From Streptomyces sp. Alt3 (GTDB taxonomy: Bacteria; Actinomycetota; Actinomycetes; Streptomycetales; Streptomycetaceae), in the NCBI RefSeq assembly GCF_030719215.1, contig NZ_CP120983.1:5518001-5582000 (forward strand): a DNA stretch of 64,000 bases. Direction: 5' to 3'. Below are positions 31,899 through 41,273 of the stretch, piece by piece. Within the stretch, counting starts at the first letter, position 1. The number at the start of each line of letters is the position of its first letter. The notes under the pieces were generated by a model. The model searched no databases. It saw only the letters and a list, made by a program, of their open reading frames with translations, and was not told the origin of the DNA. The position numbers were made by a program, and so were the translations under genes.

Positions 31899-34772
31899 AT
31901 GAGCGAGACGAATTCCGCGGCCGAGGTGGCCGCGCCGCACCGCTACACGGCAGCGATGGCCGCCGACATCGAGGCACGCTGGCAGGACTTCTGGGACGCC
32001 GAGGGGACGTACGAGGCGCCCAACCCGACCGGTGACCTGGCGGACGGTTCCGGGCTGGCGGCGAAGCCGAAGCGCTTCATCATGGACATGTTCCCGTACC
32101 CCTCGGGTGCCGGTCTCCACGTCGGTCACCCGCTGGGCTACATCGCCACCGACGTCTACGCCCGCCACCAGCGGATGACCGGGCACAACGTCCTGCACAC
32201 CCTGGGCTTCGACGCGTTCGGCCTGCCGGCCGAGCAGTACGCCGTGCAGACGGGCACACACCCGCGCGCCTCCACCGAGGCCAACATGGAGAACATGAAG
32301 GTCCAGCTGCGACGGCTGGGCCTGGGCCACGACAAGCGCCGCTCCTTCGCGACCATCGACGCGGAGTACTACAAGTGGACCCAGTGGATCTTCCTGCAGA
32401 TCTTCAACTCCTGGTACGACACCGACGCCGACCGGGCGCGCCCGATCGCCGACCTGGTCGCCCAGTTCGAGAGCGGTGAGCGCCCGGTTCCCGAAGGCCG
32501 GGAGTGGAGCACGCTGAGCGCCGCCGACCGCGCCGACATCCTGGGGCAGTACCGCCTGGCGTACGCCTCGGACGCGCCCGTCAACTGGGCGCCCGGGCTG
32601 GGCACCGTGCTGGCCAACGAGGAAGTGACGGCGGACGGCCGCTCCGAGCGCGGCAACTTCCCGGTCTTCAAGGCCAAGCTGCGCCAGTGGAACATGCGCA
32701 TCACCGCCTATGCGGACCGGCTGCTGGACGACCTGGACGGGCTGGACTGGCCCGAGGCGATCAAGCTGCAGCAGCGCAACTGGATCGGTCGTTCCGAGGG
32801 CGCGCGCGTCGACTTCCCGGTCGACGGTGCGGGAGACATCACTGTCTTCACCACCCGTCAGGACACCCTGTTCGGTGCGACCTACATGGTGCTGGCACCC
32901 GAGCACGAGCTGGTCGAGCGGATCATCCCCGCCGCCTGGCCCGAGGGCACCCACCCGGTCTGGACCGGCGGCCACGCGAACCCGGCCGAGGCCGTCACCG
33001 CGTACCGCAAGCAGGCCGCCGCCAAGTCCGACGTGGAACGGCAGGCCGAAGCCAAGGACAAGACCGGCGTCTTCACCGGTGCCTACGCGACCAACCCGGT
33101 CAGCGGCAAGAAGGTCCCCGTCTTCATCGCCGACTACGTCCTGATGGGCTACGGCACCGGCGCGATCATGGCCGTACCGGCGCACGACGCGCGTGACTTC
33201 GCCTTCGCGCGCGCCTTCGAGCTGCCGATGCGCTGCGTGGTCGAGCCCTCGGACGACCGAGGCCTGGACACCTCGACGTGGGAGGACGCGTTCGCCTCGT
33301 ACGAGGCGAAGCTGGTCAACTCGGCCAACGACGAGGTCTCGCTGGACGGCCTGGGTGTCGTCGACGCCAAGGCGAAGATCACTCAGTGGCTGCAGGCGCG
33401 TGGTGTCGGTGAGGGGACCGTCAACTTCCGTCTGCGTGACTGGCTGTTCAGCCGTCAGCGCTACTGGGGAGAGCCCTTCCCGATCGTGTACGACGAGGAG
33501 GGCATCGCCCACCCGCTGCCCGAGTCGATGCTGCCGCTGGAACTGCCGGAGGTCGAGGACTACTCGCCGCGGACCTTCGACCCGGAGGACGCGGACACCC
33601 AGCCCGAGACCCCGCTGTCCCGGAATGCCGACTGGGTCAACGTAACCCTGGACCTGGGTGACGGCGCCGGCCCGCGGAGTTACCGCCGCGAGACCAACAC
33701 CATGCCGAACTGGGCCGGCTCCTGCTGGTACGAGCTGCGCTACCTGGACCCGAACAACGACCAGCGGCTGGTCGACCCGGCCATCGAGCAGTACTGGATG
33801 GGGCCGCGGGAGGGGCAGCCCACCGGCGGCGTGGACCTGTACGTCGGTGGTGCGGAACACGCGGTTCTGCACCTGCTGTACGCCCGTTTCTGGTCCAAGG
33901 TGCTGCACGACCTGGGGCACATCTCGTCGGCCGAGCCGTTCCACAAGCTGTACAACCAGGGCATGATCCAGGCATTCGTCTACCGGGACAGCCGCGGTAT
34001 CGCGGTCCCGGCAGTCGAGGTCGAGGAGCGCGACGGCGCGTACTACCACGCCGGCGAGAAGGTCAGCCGCGTCCTGGGCAAGATGGGTAAGTCCCTGAAG
34101 AACGCCGTGACGCCTGACGAGATCTGCGGCGAGTACGGCGCGGACACCCTGCGGCTGTACGAGATGGCCATGGGACCCCTGGACGTCTCCCGCCCGTGGG
34201 ACACCCGCGCCGTGGTGGGTCAGTACCGGCTGCTGCAGCGGCTGTGGCGCAACGTCGTCGACGAGGAGACCGGTGAGGTCACCGTCGTGGACACGGAGCC
34301 CGGCGAGGACACGCTGCGGGCGCTGCACAAGGCCATCGACGGCGTGGGCCAGGACATGGCGGGGATGCGCTTCAACACCGCCATCGCCAAGATCACCGAG
34401 CTGAACAACCACCTGACGAAGGCGGGCGGCCCGCTCTCGCGCTCGGTTGCCGAGCGGCTGGTGCTGCTGACCGCACCGCTGGCACCGCACGTGGCGGAGG
34501 AGCTGTGGCGCCGGCTGGGCCACACCGAGTCCGTCGTGCACCAGGACTTCCCGTTCGCGGACCCGGCGTACGTCGTGGACGAGACAGTGACCTGCGTGGT
34601 GCAGATCAAGGGCAAGGTCAAGGCCCGTCTGGAGATCTCCCCGTCCATCACGGACGAGGAACTGGAGGCGCTCGCCCTGGCCGACGAGAACGTCGTGGCC
34701 GCGCTGGGCGGGGGCGGTATCCGCAAGGTGATCGTGCGGGCGCCGAAGCTGGTCAACATCGTCCCTGCGTAA
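31899..34772 (+). CDS. leuS: Leucyl-tRNA synthetase
   Basis: 957 residues. It charges tRNA-Leu. Class I motifs are present: PSGAGLHVGHPLGY (HIGH) and GKMGKSLKN (KMSKS). The editing domain shows VFTTRQDTLFGATYMVLAPE and YGTGAIMAVPAHDARDFAFA. A tRNA-recognising insertion RRETNTMPNWAGSCWYELRY and a C-terminal domain (VVQIKGKVKARLEI) follow. ATG at 31899 has GAGG and GGAG upstream; ATG at 31872 is nine codons earlier without a ribosome binding site. Expression is probably controlled by the leader and terminator at 31723-31834. Confidence 0.97.
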   Translation: MSETNSAAEVAAPHRYTAAMAADIEARWQDFWDAEGTYEAPNPTGDLADGSGLAAKPKRFIMDMFPYPSGAGLHVGHPLGYIATDVYARHQRMTGHNVLHTLGFDAFGLPAEQYAVQTGTHPRASTEANMENMKVQLRRLGLGHDKRRSFATIDAEYYKWTQWIFLQIFNSWYDTDADRARPIADLVAQFESGERPVPEGREWSTLSAADRADILGQYRLAYASDAPVNWAPGLGTVLANEEVTADGRSERGNFPVFKAKLRQWNMRITAYADRLLDDLDGLDWPEAIKLQQRNWIGRSEGARVDFPVDGAGDITVFTTRQDTLFGATYMVLAPEHELVERIIPAAWPEGTHPVWTGGHANPAEAVTAYRKQAAAKSDVERQAEAKDKTGVFTGAYATNPVSGKKVPVFIADYVLMGYGTGAIMAVPAHDARDFAFARAFELPMRCVVEPSDDRGLDTSTWEDAFASYEAKLVNSANDEVSLDGLGVVDAKAKITQWLQARGVGEGTVNFRLRDWLFSRQRYWGEPFPIVYDEEGIAHPLPESMLPLELPEVEDYSPRTFDPEDADTQPETPLSRNADWVNVTLDLGDGAGPRSYRRETNTMPNWAGSCWYELRYLDPNNDQRLVDPAIEQYWMGPREGQPTGGVDLYVGGAEHAVLHLLYARFWSKVLHDLGHISSAEPFHKLYNQGMIQAFVYRDSRGIAVPAVEVEERDGAYYHAGEKVSRVLGKMGKSLKNAVTPDEICGEYGADTLRLYEMAMGPLDVSRPWDTRAVVGQYRLLQRLWRNVVDEETGEVTVVDTEPGEDTLRALHKAIDGVGQDMAGMRFNTAIAKITELNNHLTKAGGPLSRSVAERLVLLTAPLAPHVAEELWRRLGHTESVVHQDFPFADPAYVVDETVTCVVQIKGKVKARLEISPSITDEELEALALADENVVAALGGGGIRKVIVRAPKLVNIVPA

Positions 34773-34930
34773 CGGCGCCGGGGTGGCCCGCGGCGTCGGC
34801 GCGTGACGGCATCGGCCGGCAGTCCCGCCCATGCGCCCTCGCGCCGGACGGTCGGCCGAAGGCGCTGACCGGCGCGCGCTGGGCCAGGCCGAACGTGCGG
34901 CCGCCAGGCCGGGCGGGCCACGGCTTTCCC

Positions 34931-34965
34931 CGAGGCCAGGGCTTTCGCTCGAGGCCAGGGCTTTC
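34931..34965. repeat. 16-bp direct repeat after leuS
   Basis: CGAGGCCAGGGCTTTC occurs at 34931-34946 and 34950-34965, with a partial copy before it. The 302-bp gap 34773-35074 holds nothing else but the terminator. Confidence 0.8.
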
Positions 34966-34970
34966 CCCTA

Positions 34971-35011
34971 CGGGCAGGTTGGGGGTTCCGGTGGAACCCT
35001 CGGCCTGCCCG
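34971..35011 (+). terminator. leuS terminator
   Basis: A continuous 19-bp stem including three G-T pairs (34971-34989 with 34993-35011) is capped by a 3-nt loop. Confidence 0.85.
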
Positions 35012-35074
35012 TTCCGTTTACGGTAGAAGGGGCGACCGTACACGGGCAGCCGATTCGACGACCTAGGGGCGTTC

Positions 35075-35770
35075 ATGGAAGCCGTGATCCTGATCCTGAC
35101 GCTGCTGTTCGTGGCGTTCATGGCGCTCGGTGTGTACGCCGGTGTGAAGACGGTGCGCGCGGCCAAGCGGGGTGTGGACCGGACGATCACGCAGGCGCGC
35201 CGCTCGGTGGAGGACACCACGCTGCGGGCCAAGAGCTATGGCCAGCCGGGTGTGCCGGGGGAGCTCGCCCAGCTGAGGCTCTCGCTGCGTACGTCTATGC
35301 GGGCCACTCAGGACGCGTTGAACGCCGGGGTGACGGAGGACGCCTCCCTCTCGGAGTCGCTGGGCCTCTTCCAGCGTCTGAGCGCCCACGGACGTGAGCT
35401 CGAGGAGGACCTCAAGCGGCTGGAACGCGAGCCGGACCGGGCGACGGTGGCCACGCTGCTGCCGGGCCTGAAGGAGCGCACGGAACGCATCACGCACGCG
35501 GCGGAATCGCTGCGTTGGGCTGCCCGTGACCGTGCAAGGCAGTTCGCCGACGACGATCTGGCCGCGCTCGGCGCGCAGATCGACCTGGAGGCCGGGGCTC
35601 TGCGGCACTGGACGACCGAGGAACCGACTGCCTCCCGGGGCGAGGCGGCCGGGCACAACTGGACCGGACCGGCGGACCAACAGACACCACCGTCGCTCAC
35701 CCCTCCGGACCCCCGGCTGCGCACGGGCTATCCGTGGCAGAAGTCCGCCAAGCCGGAGACGACGAACTGA
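35075..35770 (+). CDS. Membrane-anchored coiled-coil protein of unknown function
   Basis: 231 residues. One N-terminal membrane helix (MEAVILILTLLFVAFMALGV, N-terminus outside or short) is followed by basic sequence and long charged helices (residues about 60-180) that look coiled-coil forming, e.g. LGLFQRLSAHGRELEEDLKR. The C-terminal 50 residues are Pro/Thr-rich. No enzyme motif. It precedes the DegV gene on the same strand. I do not recognise a family. Confidence 0.78.
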   Translation: MEAVILILTLLFVAFMALGVYAGVKTVRAAKRGVDRTITQARRSVEDTTLRAKSYGQPGVPGELAQLRLSLRTSMRATQDALNAGVTEDASLSESLGLFQRLSAHGRELEEDLKRLEREPDRATVATLLPGLKERTERITHAAESLRWAARDRARQFADDDLAALGAQIDLEAGALRHWTTEEPTASRGEAAGHNWTGPADQQTPPSLTPPDPRLRTGYPWQKSAKPETTN

Positions 35771-35854
35771 CACGAATCCAATTCGGGTCCACGGTCCTCG
35801 GCTGGCAAGCGACGGAGCATGTGATTCCTGGACATCTCCGATACGCCGGAGGCA

Positions 35855-35876
35855 CGCCGGGGACGGGTGCCCGGCG
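35855..35876 (+). terminator. Hairpin before the DegV gene
   Basis: A 7-bp stem (35855-35861 with 35870-35876) with an 8-nt loop. Confidence 0.4.
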
Positions 35877-35931
35877 GACCGGAGATGATCAGTAGGCCGG
35901 TCCCGGGCTGCCGTGTCCCCACCTCGGAAGG

Positions 35932-35937
35932 TAACCT
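35932..35937 (+). promoter_or_regulatory. -10 box for a leaderless degV transcript
   Basis: TAACCT lies 7 nt before the ATG of the DegV gene, and no ribosome binding site is present. Confidence 0.5.
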
Positions 35938-35944
35938 CCGGCTC

Positions 35945-36790
35945 ATGTCCCGCCATGTCGCGATCGTCACCGATTCAACGGCCTACCTGCCGCCCCAGAC
36001 GATGGAACGGCACGGCATCACCGCAGTGCCGCTGACTGTCGTCCTGGGTGATCAGGCGCTGGAAGAGGGCACGGAGATCTCGGCCCGGTCACTGGCGCTC
36101 GCCTTGCAGAAGCGCCGGTCCGTGACCACCTCGCGGCCCAGTCCGGACGTCTTCGCCGCCACCTATCGAGCGGTGGCGGAGGCGGGGGCCACCGGCATCG
36201 TCTCTCTCCATCTGTCTTCGGAGCTCTCCGGTACGTACGACGCAGCCGTGCTCGCGGCGAAGGAAGCGCCCGTCCCGGTGCGGGTGGTCGACACCGGCAT
36301 GGTCGCCATGGCCCTGGGGTTCTGCGCTCTCGCAGCCGCCGAGGCGGGCGAGGCGGGCGGCGGTCTGGAGGAGGCGGTCGCAGCGGCCGACAAACGGGCG
36401 GCCGAGACGTCGGCCTTCTTCTACGTCGACACGCTGGACTACCTGCGCCGAGGTGGGCGCATCGGCGCCGCACAGGCGCTGCTGGGGTCGGCCCTGGCGG
36501 TCAAGCCGCTCCTCCGGCTGGAGGACGGCCGTATCGAGATGCTGGAGAAGGTGCGGACCGCGTCCAAGGCGATCGCACGGCTCGAGGAGATCGTCGCCGG
36601 ACAGGCCGGCACAGGTGCCGTGGACATCGCCGTTCACCACCTGGCCGCTCCCGAAGGAGCCGAGCGACTGGCGGAACGGCTGCGAGGACGGATCCCAGGG
36701 CTCGTCGACCTGCATGTGAGCGAAGTCGGTGCGGTGATCGGGGCGCACACCGGTCCGGGACTGCTGGGTGCAGTCGTCGCACCGCACTGA
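35945..36790 (+). CDS. DegV family fatty-acid-binding protein
   Basis: 281 residues. VAIVTDSTAYLPPQTMERHG, ITAVPLTVVLGDQALEEGTE, TSRPSPDVFAATYRAVAEAG, IVSLHLSSELSGTYDAAVLA and DTLDYLRRGGRIGAAQALLG are the DegV signatures, including the Thr/Ser residues that hold the lipid carboxylate. FakB proteins of this family present fatty acids to the FakA kinase. No fakA is visible in the window. A hairpin at 35855 and the leaderless start suggest its own promoter. Confidence 0.92.
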   Translation: MSRHVAIVTDSTAYLPPQTMERHGITAVPLTVVLGDQALEEGTEISARSLALALQKRRSVTTSRPSPDVFAATYRAVAEAGATGIVSLHLSSELSGTYDAAVLAAKEAPVPVRVVDTGMVAMALGFCALAAAEAGEAGGGLEEAVAAADKRAAETSAFFYVDTLDYLRRGGRIGAAQALLGSALAVKPLLRLEDGRIEMLEKVRTASKAIARLEEIVAGQAGTGAVDIAVHHLAAPEGAERLAERLRGRIPGLVDLHVSEVGAVIGAHTGPGLLGAVVAPH

Positions 36791-36814
36791 ATTTCACCTC
36801 CTCGGGTGATGCAG

Positions 36815-36841
36815 TTATCCACAACTGGTGAGTTATCCACT
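36815..36841 (+). promoter_or_regulatory. Two DnaA-box-like 9-mers upstream of comEA
   Basis: TTATCCACA at 36815-36823 and TTATCCACT at 36833-36841 lie in the same orientation, 18 bp apart. They are 40-70 bp before the comEA -10 box. Confidence 0.6.
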
Positions 36842-36879
36842 GTATTTGGGGCGTCCCGACGGATTTTTTCGGATGTGTC

Positions 36880-36885
36880 TAGCGT
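36880..36885 (+). promoter_or_regulatory. -10 box for a leaderless comEA transcript
   Basis: TAGCGT lies 7 nt before the comEA ATG; no ribosome binding site is present. Confidence 0.5.
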
Positions 36886-36892
36886 CTGAGCC

Positions 36893-38320
36893 ATGACCTT
36901 CCGACTGCTTCCCCCACCCAGCCGCGCCACCGACCCGCAGGGCCTCGGCAATGGCGCCGTGGTCCCGGCCTCGCACCGGCTTCCGGATCTTCCTGCGCAT
37001 GCCGCCATGGACCCACCCCGGCACGCGGTGGTGCGCGCGGCCAGGCCTCGGGCAGCGCACAGGTCCGTACACGGGTCCGCGCATGGTGCGCCCCTGGGAG
37101 CAGGCCCGCCGGGGCGCGCCCGGTTCAGGCCCGGTGTCCGCCCCGCCGGAGGGGCCGGAACCTCGCCCGGTACCGCATCCGGGGCCCGGCACAGGCTCCG
37201 ACGGCGCCCCACGCGTGGGCCGGACACCGGGACCGCGGCGGCTTCCCGGCTCCGTGCGGACGCGCTCCTGGGGACGGACCGGCCCTTGGCCGCTGCGACG
37301 ACGGCTGTGACGAGGACGGTGGGTGCGGGGACAGCGGATACGGGGACGGCGGGTGAGGCGACGGCCGGGGCGGCGGCGGTGCGTGGGGCGGCGACGGCGG
37401 ACGCGGCTTCCACAGTGCCCACGGCTTCGCTGCCGCGCGACGAGGACGGACGCATCCGCGCGGCGCCGTCCTGGGCCGCGGCCCCGTCGCGATACTCAGC
37501 AGCCGATGCGAGCCCCACGGCAGCCCCGCCGGCCGGGTCCGGCTCACCACCGCGTCGCGAGGCACCCGACGCGTCGGACACGAGGCCCCGGTGGTGGCGA
37601 GAAGCGGGCCCCGCGCTGCGCGACCGGTTACCGCTGTGGGTGCAGCTGCGGTGCGGCCTCGAGCCACGCGCTCTGGCCGCGCTGGCCGTTGTCCTGGTCG
37701 GCGCCGCGGTATTCGCGGCGACACATTTCTGGTCGTCCCGTCCGGAGGCGGTGAGCGCTCCCGACCGGGTCACGGAGGCGGCCGCGGTCCGGGCGGACGG
37801 GGAAGGGGCCCCGAGCGCTCAAATCTCCGGCCCCACACCCGTCCCGCATACGGGTTCGAGCACAGGCACCGCCTCCGGCGAGCAGATCGTCGTGGATGTG
37901 AGCGGCAAGGTGCGACGGCCGGGGATCCAGTATCTGCCGGCGGGCTCACGTGTCGCGGACGCGCTGCGCGCGGCGGGAGGCATCCGGGAGGGCGCCGATG
38001 CCACCTCACTCAACCGCGCGCGGGTCCTGACGGACGGCGAGCAGGTGGCGGTGGGCGTGCCCGGTGCGCCGCCACCCGCGAGCGGACCGGGAACAGGCGG
38101 ATCCGCGACGGGACGGGCCGGCCCCGCCGCGCTGGTGAGCCTAGGCACGGCCACCGTCGAGCAGCTCGAAACCCTGCCCGGTGTCGGCCCGGTGCTCGCG
38201 CAGCACATCATCGACTACCGAACCGAGCACGGGGGTTACCGCTCCGTGGACGAGCTTCGCGAGGTCAATGGCATCGGGGACCGCCGGTTCGCCGACCTCC
38301 GACCGCTGGTCAGGCCGTGA
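36893..38320 (+). CDS. comEA: ComEA-like DNA-binding protein with long disordered N-terminus
   Basis: 475 residues. The first 255 are Ala/Arg/Pro-rich and apparently disordered, far longer than typical ComEA. A membrane helix (about 258-280, ALAALAVVLVGAAVFAATHF) follows. An SLBB-like domain (IVVDVSGKVRRPGIQYLPAG) and a C-terminal helix-hairpin-helix pair (TVEQLETLPGVGPVLAQHII, YRSVDELREVNGIGDRRFAD) bind DNA outside the membrane. It is coupled to comEC by a GTGA overlap. Streptomycetes are not known as naturally competent, so the role may be other than transformation. Two DnaA-box-like sites lie upstream. Confidence 0.88.
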   Translation: MTFRLLPPPSRATDPQGLGNGAVVPASHRLPDLPAHAAMDPPRHAVVRAARPRAAHRSVHGSAHGAPLGAGPPGRARFRPGVRPAGGAGTSPGTASGARHRLRRRPTRGPDTGTAAASRLRADALLGTDRPLAAATTAVTRTVGAGTADTGTAGEATAGAAAVRGAATADAASTVPTASLPRDEDGRIRAAPSWAAAPSRYSAADASPTAAPPAGSGSPPRREAPDASDTRPRWWREAGPALRDRLPLWVQLRCGLEPRALAALAVVLVGAAVFAATHFWSSRPEAVSAPDRVTEAAAVRADGEGAPSAQISGPTPVPHTGSSTGTASGEQIVVDVSGKVRRPGIQYLPAGSRVADALRAAGGIREGADATSLNRARVLTDGEQVAVGVPGAPPPASGPGTGGSATGRAGPAALVSLGTATVEQLETLPGVGPVLAQHIIDYRTEHGGYRSVDELREVNGIGDRRFADLRPLVRP

Positions 38321-41043
38321 ACGCTCCTGACGTCCATACCGATTCGGGCCGGCGGCTCGGTGCCGCCGAACCGCGCCAGGCGACTCCGGCCGACCTACGG
38401 CTGGTCCCTCCGGCCTTGGCGGCCTGGGCGGCAGCGGCGCTGGCGCTCGGAGCGCCGGGCAGGTGGGTGGTGACCGGATCTGTTCTCTGCGCGTGCACCG
38501 GCCTGGGTCTCCTTGCTGTATCCGGCTTCCTGGCACGAACCAGGCCTTGGGGCAGGGCGGGTCCGGCAACCCCACCGGGCGCGGTGACCGCGACTTCGGC
38601 ACCCACGAGTCCGGTTGGTGTGGATCCAGCGGGTGTGAATTCGGCGTCCCTGCCTGCGCCTGCGCCTGCGCCTGCTCTGGCTCCGGCTTCGGCTCCTGCT
38701 CCGGCCGCTCCAGGAAGCCGGGTGCGTCCGGCAGGGCCTGTGGTCCCGCCGACCGAGCCGTCGGCGCCTGCCGGACACAACGGGCGCTGGGGAACGCGCG
38801 TCACGGCGGCAGCCGCCGCGCTGCTCTGCGCGGCGGCTGGGGCGACGGTGGCCGGGCTGCACGGCACGGATGCCCGCAGGGGCCCGCTCCCCGGACTGGC
38901 GGAGTCGTACGAGCGGGTCGAAGTGGACGTGACCGTCACATCCGATCCCCGACAGACCCGGCCACGTGTGCGGGGCGATCACAGCACGCCTGTTTCCCTG
39001 CTCCTGGACGCCGAGGTCGACCGGCTGACCGCCCCCGACGGCACGGTCACCAGGCTTCGGACCCCTGTCCTGGTCATGGTCGCCCCGGGTGCTGCGGCGG
39101 CGCAGTGGCAACAGCTGCTGCCCTCGACAGGCCTCCGCATCAGCGGACGGCTCTCCCCTCCGCGTCATGAGGGGGAGCACGTCGCAGCCGTCCTCGGCAC
39201 CGACGCGGACGCCCCGCCGCGGGTCATCGCGGAGCCCTCCCGGCTGCAACGTGTGGCGGGGCAGTTGAGGTCCGGTCTGCGGGAGGCCACCGACGGCCTC
39301 GACGCCGATGCGCGGGCACTCCTGCCGGGGCTGGTGGTCGGCGACACCTCACGGGTTCCGCCGGATCTGCACGACGCCTTCAAAGCCACCGACCTCACGC
39401 ACCTGCTCGCCGTCTCCGGCGCCAACCTCTCGATTCTGCTCTTCCTTCTCATCGGCCCCCCGGGCACGGCACTGCGCAGCGAACGCCGAGGCCTGGCACC
39501 CCGACTGGGCATCTCCCTGCGCATGACAGCCCTGACCGGCGGCGGGATCGCACTGGCCTTCGTGATCGTCTGCCGTCCGGAGCCGAGCGTGCTGCGCGCG
39601 GCTGCCTGCGGTGTGATCACACTGCTCGCCATCGGGACGGGCCGGCGCAGATCACTGATCCCGGCACTGGCCGCGGCCGTTCTGCTGCTGGTGCTGTACG
39701 ACCCGTGGCTGGCCCGTAGTTACGGGTTCCTGCTGTCCGTGCTCGCGACCGGAGCACTGCTGACACTCGCCCCGAAATGGAGTGGCGCGCTTCAACGGCA
39801 CGGGGTCCCTGCACGGCTCGCCGAGGTGCTGGCCGCGGCAGGAGCTGCTCAGGCCGTCTGCGCGCCCGTGGTCGTGGTTCTCGCGTCGAGGGTCAGCTTG
39901 GTGGCGATTCCCTGCAACCTCCTGGCCGAATTCGCGGTGGCGCCCGCGACGGTCCTGGGATTCGCCGCGCTCGCCGTGGCCCCCGTTTCCATACCGGTGG
40001 CGGAAGCGCTGGCCCACGTCGCAGGCTGGCCGGCCGGGTGGATCGCGTCCGTGGCGCGCACAGGAGCCGCACTTCCCGGGGCGGAACTGGACTGGCCGGG
40101 GGGTTGGCGTGGAGCGGCGCTCCTGGCCGTCATCACGGCCCTGTTGGCGCTTTCGGCCCGACGCCTGGCCCGCCACCCCTGGGTGTGCTCCGCTGCTGCG
40201 CTCCTGCTGGTCCTCGCGGTGCTGCGACCGGTGCCGCTCACCCGGCTCATGACGGGATGGCCGCCGCCCGGCTGGGCCTTCGCGCTCTGCGACGTGGGGC
40301 AGGGGGACGCCATGGTGCTCGCTGCCGGGGACGGCACGGGAGTGGTCGTGGACACCGGTCCTGAACCCCGCCTCGTCGACAGGTGCCTCCGCGATCTCGG
40401 TGTCACCCGTGTGCCCCTCGTGCTGCTGACCCACTTTCACGCCGACCATGTGCGAGGCCTGCCCGGTGTACTGAAGGGCCGCGAGGTCGGCACGATCCAG
40501 ACGACGAGTCTCGATGAGCCGCCGGAGCAGGCGGCGTTCGTGCGGAGGACGGCGGCGCAGGCGCACGTCCCGACGACCCGGGCCGTTCCGGGGGAGCGGC
40601 GTCGGACAGGCCCCCTGGACTGGCAGGTGCTCTGGCCGGCGGCCGGTGCGCCGGGGACGGCGTCCGCCCATGTGACCGAGGAACCGAACGATTCCAGCGT
40701 CACGCTCCTCGTCCGCTCCGGCGGACTGACCCTGCTTCTCCTCGGCGATCTCGAACCACCGGCGCAGAGGGGAGTGCTGCGCAGCCACCCGGCGCTGCCC
40801 CGGGTCGATGTGCTCAAGGTCGCGCACCACGGCTCCGCGCATCAGGACGCAGCGCTCCTGCGCAGCGCAGGCCCGAGGCTCGCGTTGATCAGCTGCGGCA
40901 CGGACAACCCGTACGGCCATCCGGCGGCCCGCACGGTCGAGGCACTCGAAGCGACAGGAGCGAAGGTTCTGCGCACCGACATCCACGGCGCGATCGCGGT
41001 GACAGGCGCCGGCTCACAGCTGCGTGCGGCGGGCCGGTCATGA
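38317..41043 (+). CDS. comEC: ComEC/Rec2-like DNA translocation protein
   Basis: 908 residues, GTG start overlapping the comEA stop. N-terminal membrane segments and an Ala/Pro repeat region (38640-38720) come first, then an OB-like DUF4131 part, a multi-pass competence domain beginning LTHLLAVSGANLSILLFLLI, and a C-terminal metallo-beta-lactamase-like domain from CDVGQGDAMVLAAGDGTG with LVLLTHFHADHVRGLPG (zinc ligands present) and KVAHHGSAHQDAAL. The family forms the DNA channel and may degrade one strand. With comEA it makes a complete comE pair; no comEB or comFA is visible. Confidence 0.92.
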   Translation: MNAPDVHTDSGRRLGAAEPRQATPADLRLVPPALAAWAAAALALGAPGRWVVTGSVLCACTGLGLLAVSGFLARTRPWGRAGPATPPGAVTATSAPTSPVGVDPAGVNSASLPAPAPAPALAPASAPAPAAPGSRVRPAGPVVPPTEPSAPAGHNGRWGTRVTAAAAALLCAAAGATVAGLHGTDARRGPLPGLAESYERVEVDVTVTSDPRQTRPRVRGDHSTPVSLLLDAEVDRLTAPDGTVTRLRTPVLVMVAPGAAAAQWQQLLPSTGLRISGRLSPPRHEGEHVAAVLGTDADAPPRVIAEPSRLQRVAGQLRSGLREATDGLDADARALLPGLVVGDTSRVPPDLHDAFKATDLTHLLAVSGANLSILLFLLIGPPGTALRSERRGLAPRLGISLRMTALTGGGIALAFVIVCRPEPSVLRAAACGVITLLAIGTGRRRSLIPALAAAVLLLVLYDPWLARSYGFLLSVLATGALLTLAPKWSGALQRHGVPARLAEVLAAAGAAQAVCAPVVVVLASRVSLVAIPCNLLAEFAVAPATVLGFAALAVAPVSIPVAEALAHVAGWPAGWIASVARTGAALPGAELDWPGGWRGAALLAVITALLALSARRLARHPWVCSAAALLLVLAVLRPVPLTRLMTGWPPPGWAFALCDVGQGDAMVLAAGDGTGVVVDTGPEPRLVDRCLRDLGVTRVPLVLLTHFHADHVRGLPGVLKGREVGTIQTTSLDEPPEQAAFVRRTAAQAHVPTTRAVPGERRRTGPLDWQVLWPAAGAPGTASAHVTEEPNDSSVTLLVRSGGLTLLLLGDLEPPAQRGVLRSHPALPRVDVLKVAHHGSAHQDAALLRSAGPRLALISCGTDNPYGHPAARTVEALEATGAKVLRTDIHGAIAVTGAGSQLRAAGRS

Positions 41044-41061
41044 ACACGAGAAACGCCCGGG

Positions 41062-41215
41062 CTCGTACCCCTGCCCGGTCCCGCGCCCCTGCCCGGACTC
41101 GTACCCCCTCCCGACTCCGTGCCGCTGCCCGGTCCTGTGCCCCTGCCCCGTCCCCTGCCCTTACCCCCGCCCGACTCCATGCCGCTGCCCGGGTCTGTCC
41201 CCCCGCCCGGGCCGT
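41062..41215. repeat. Degenerate C-rich repeats after comEC
   Basis: About 150 bp of imperfect 18-20-bp units rich in CCCTGCCCG-like words, on the plus strand pyrimidine-rich. No gene is supported. It lies between convergent genes. Confidence 0.7.
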
Positions 41216-41223
41216 GGTGAAAA

Positions 41224-41249
41224 GGCCGGCAGTGGAGAGCATGCCGGCC
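41224..41249. terminator. Hairpin between comEC and the convergent oxidase gene
   Basis: GGCCGGC (41224-41230) pairs with GCCGGCC (41243-41249). Confidence 0.45.
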
Positions 41250-41273
41250 GTGCAGGCATGCGGGCCCCGGCTG

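Noticed and set aside
31470..34832. Very long minus-strand frame opposite leuS, running into the haem protein gene
   Set aside because: It is open by GC bias. Only the part from ATG 31469 downstream encodes a real protein.
36815..36841. Chromosomal replication origin
   Set aside because: Only two boxes are present, and dnaA and dnaN are absent, so it cannot be oriC.
37591..38316. Upstream extension of the ComEC frame through comEA
   Set aside because: It reads the comEA gene in another frame; the GTGA overlap gives a normal ComEC start.
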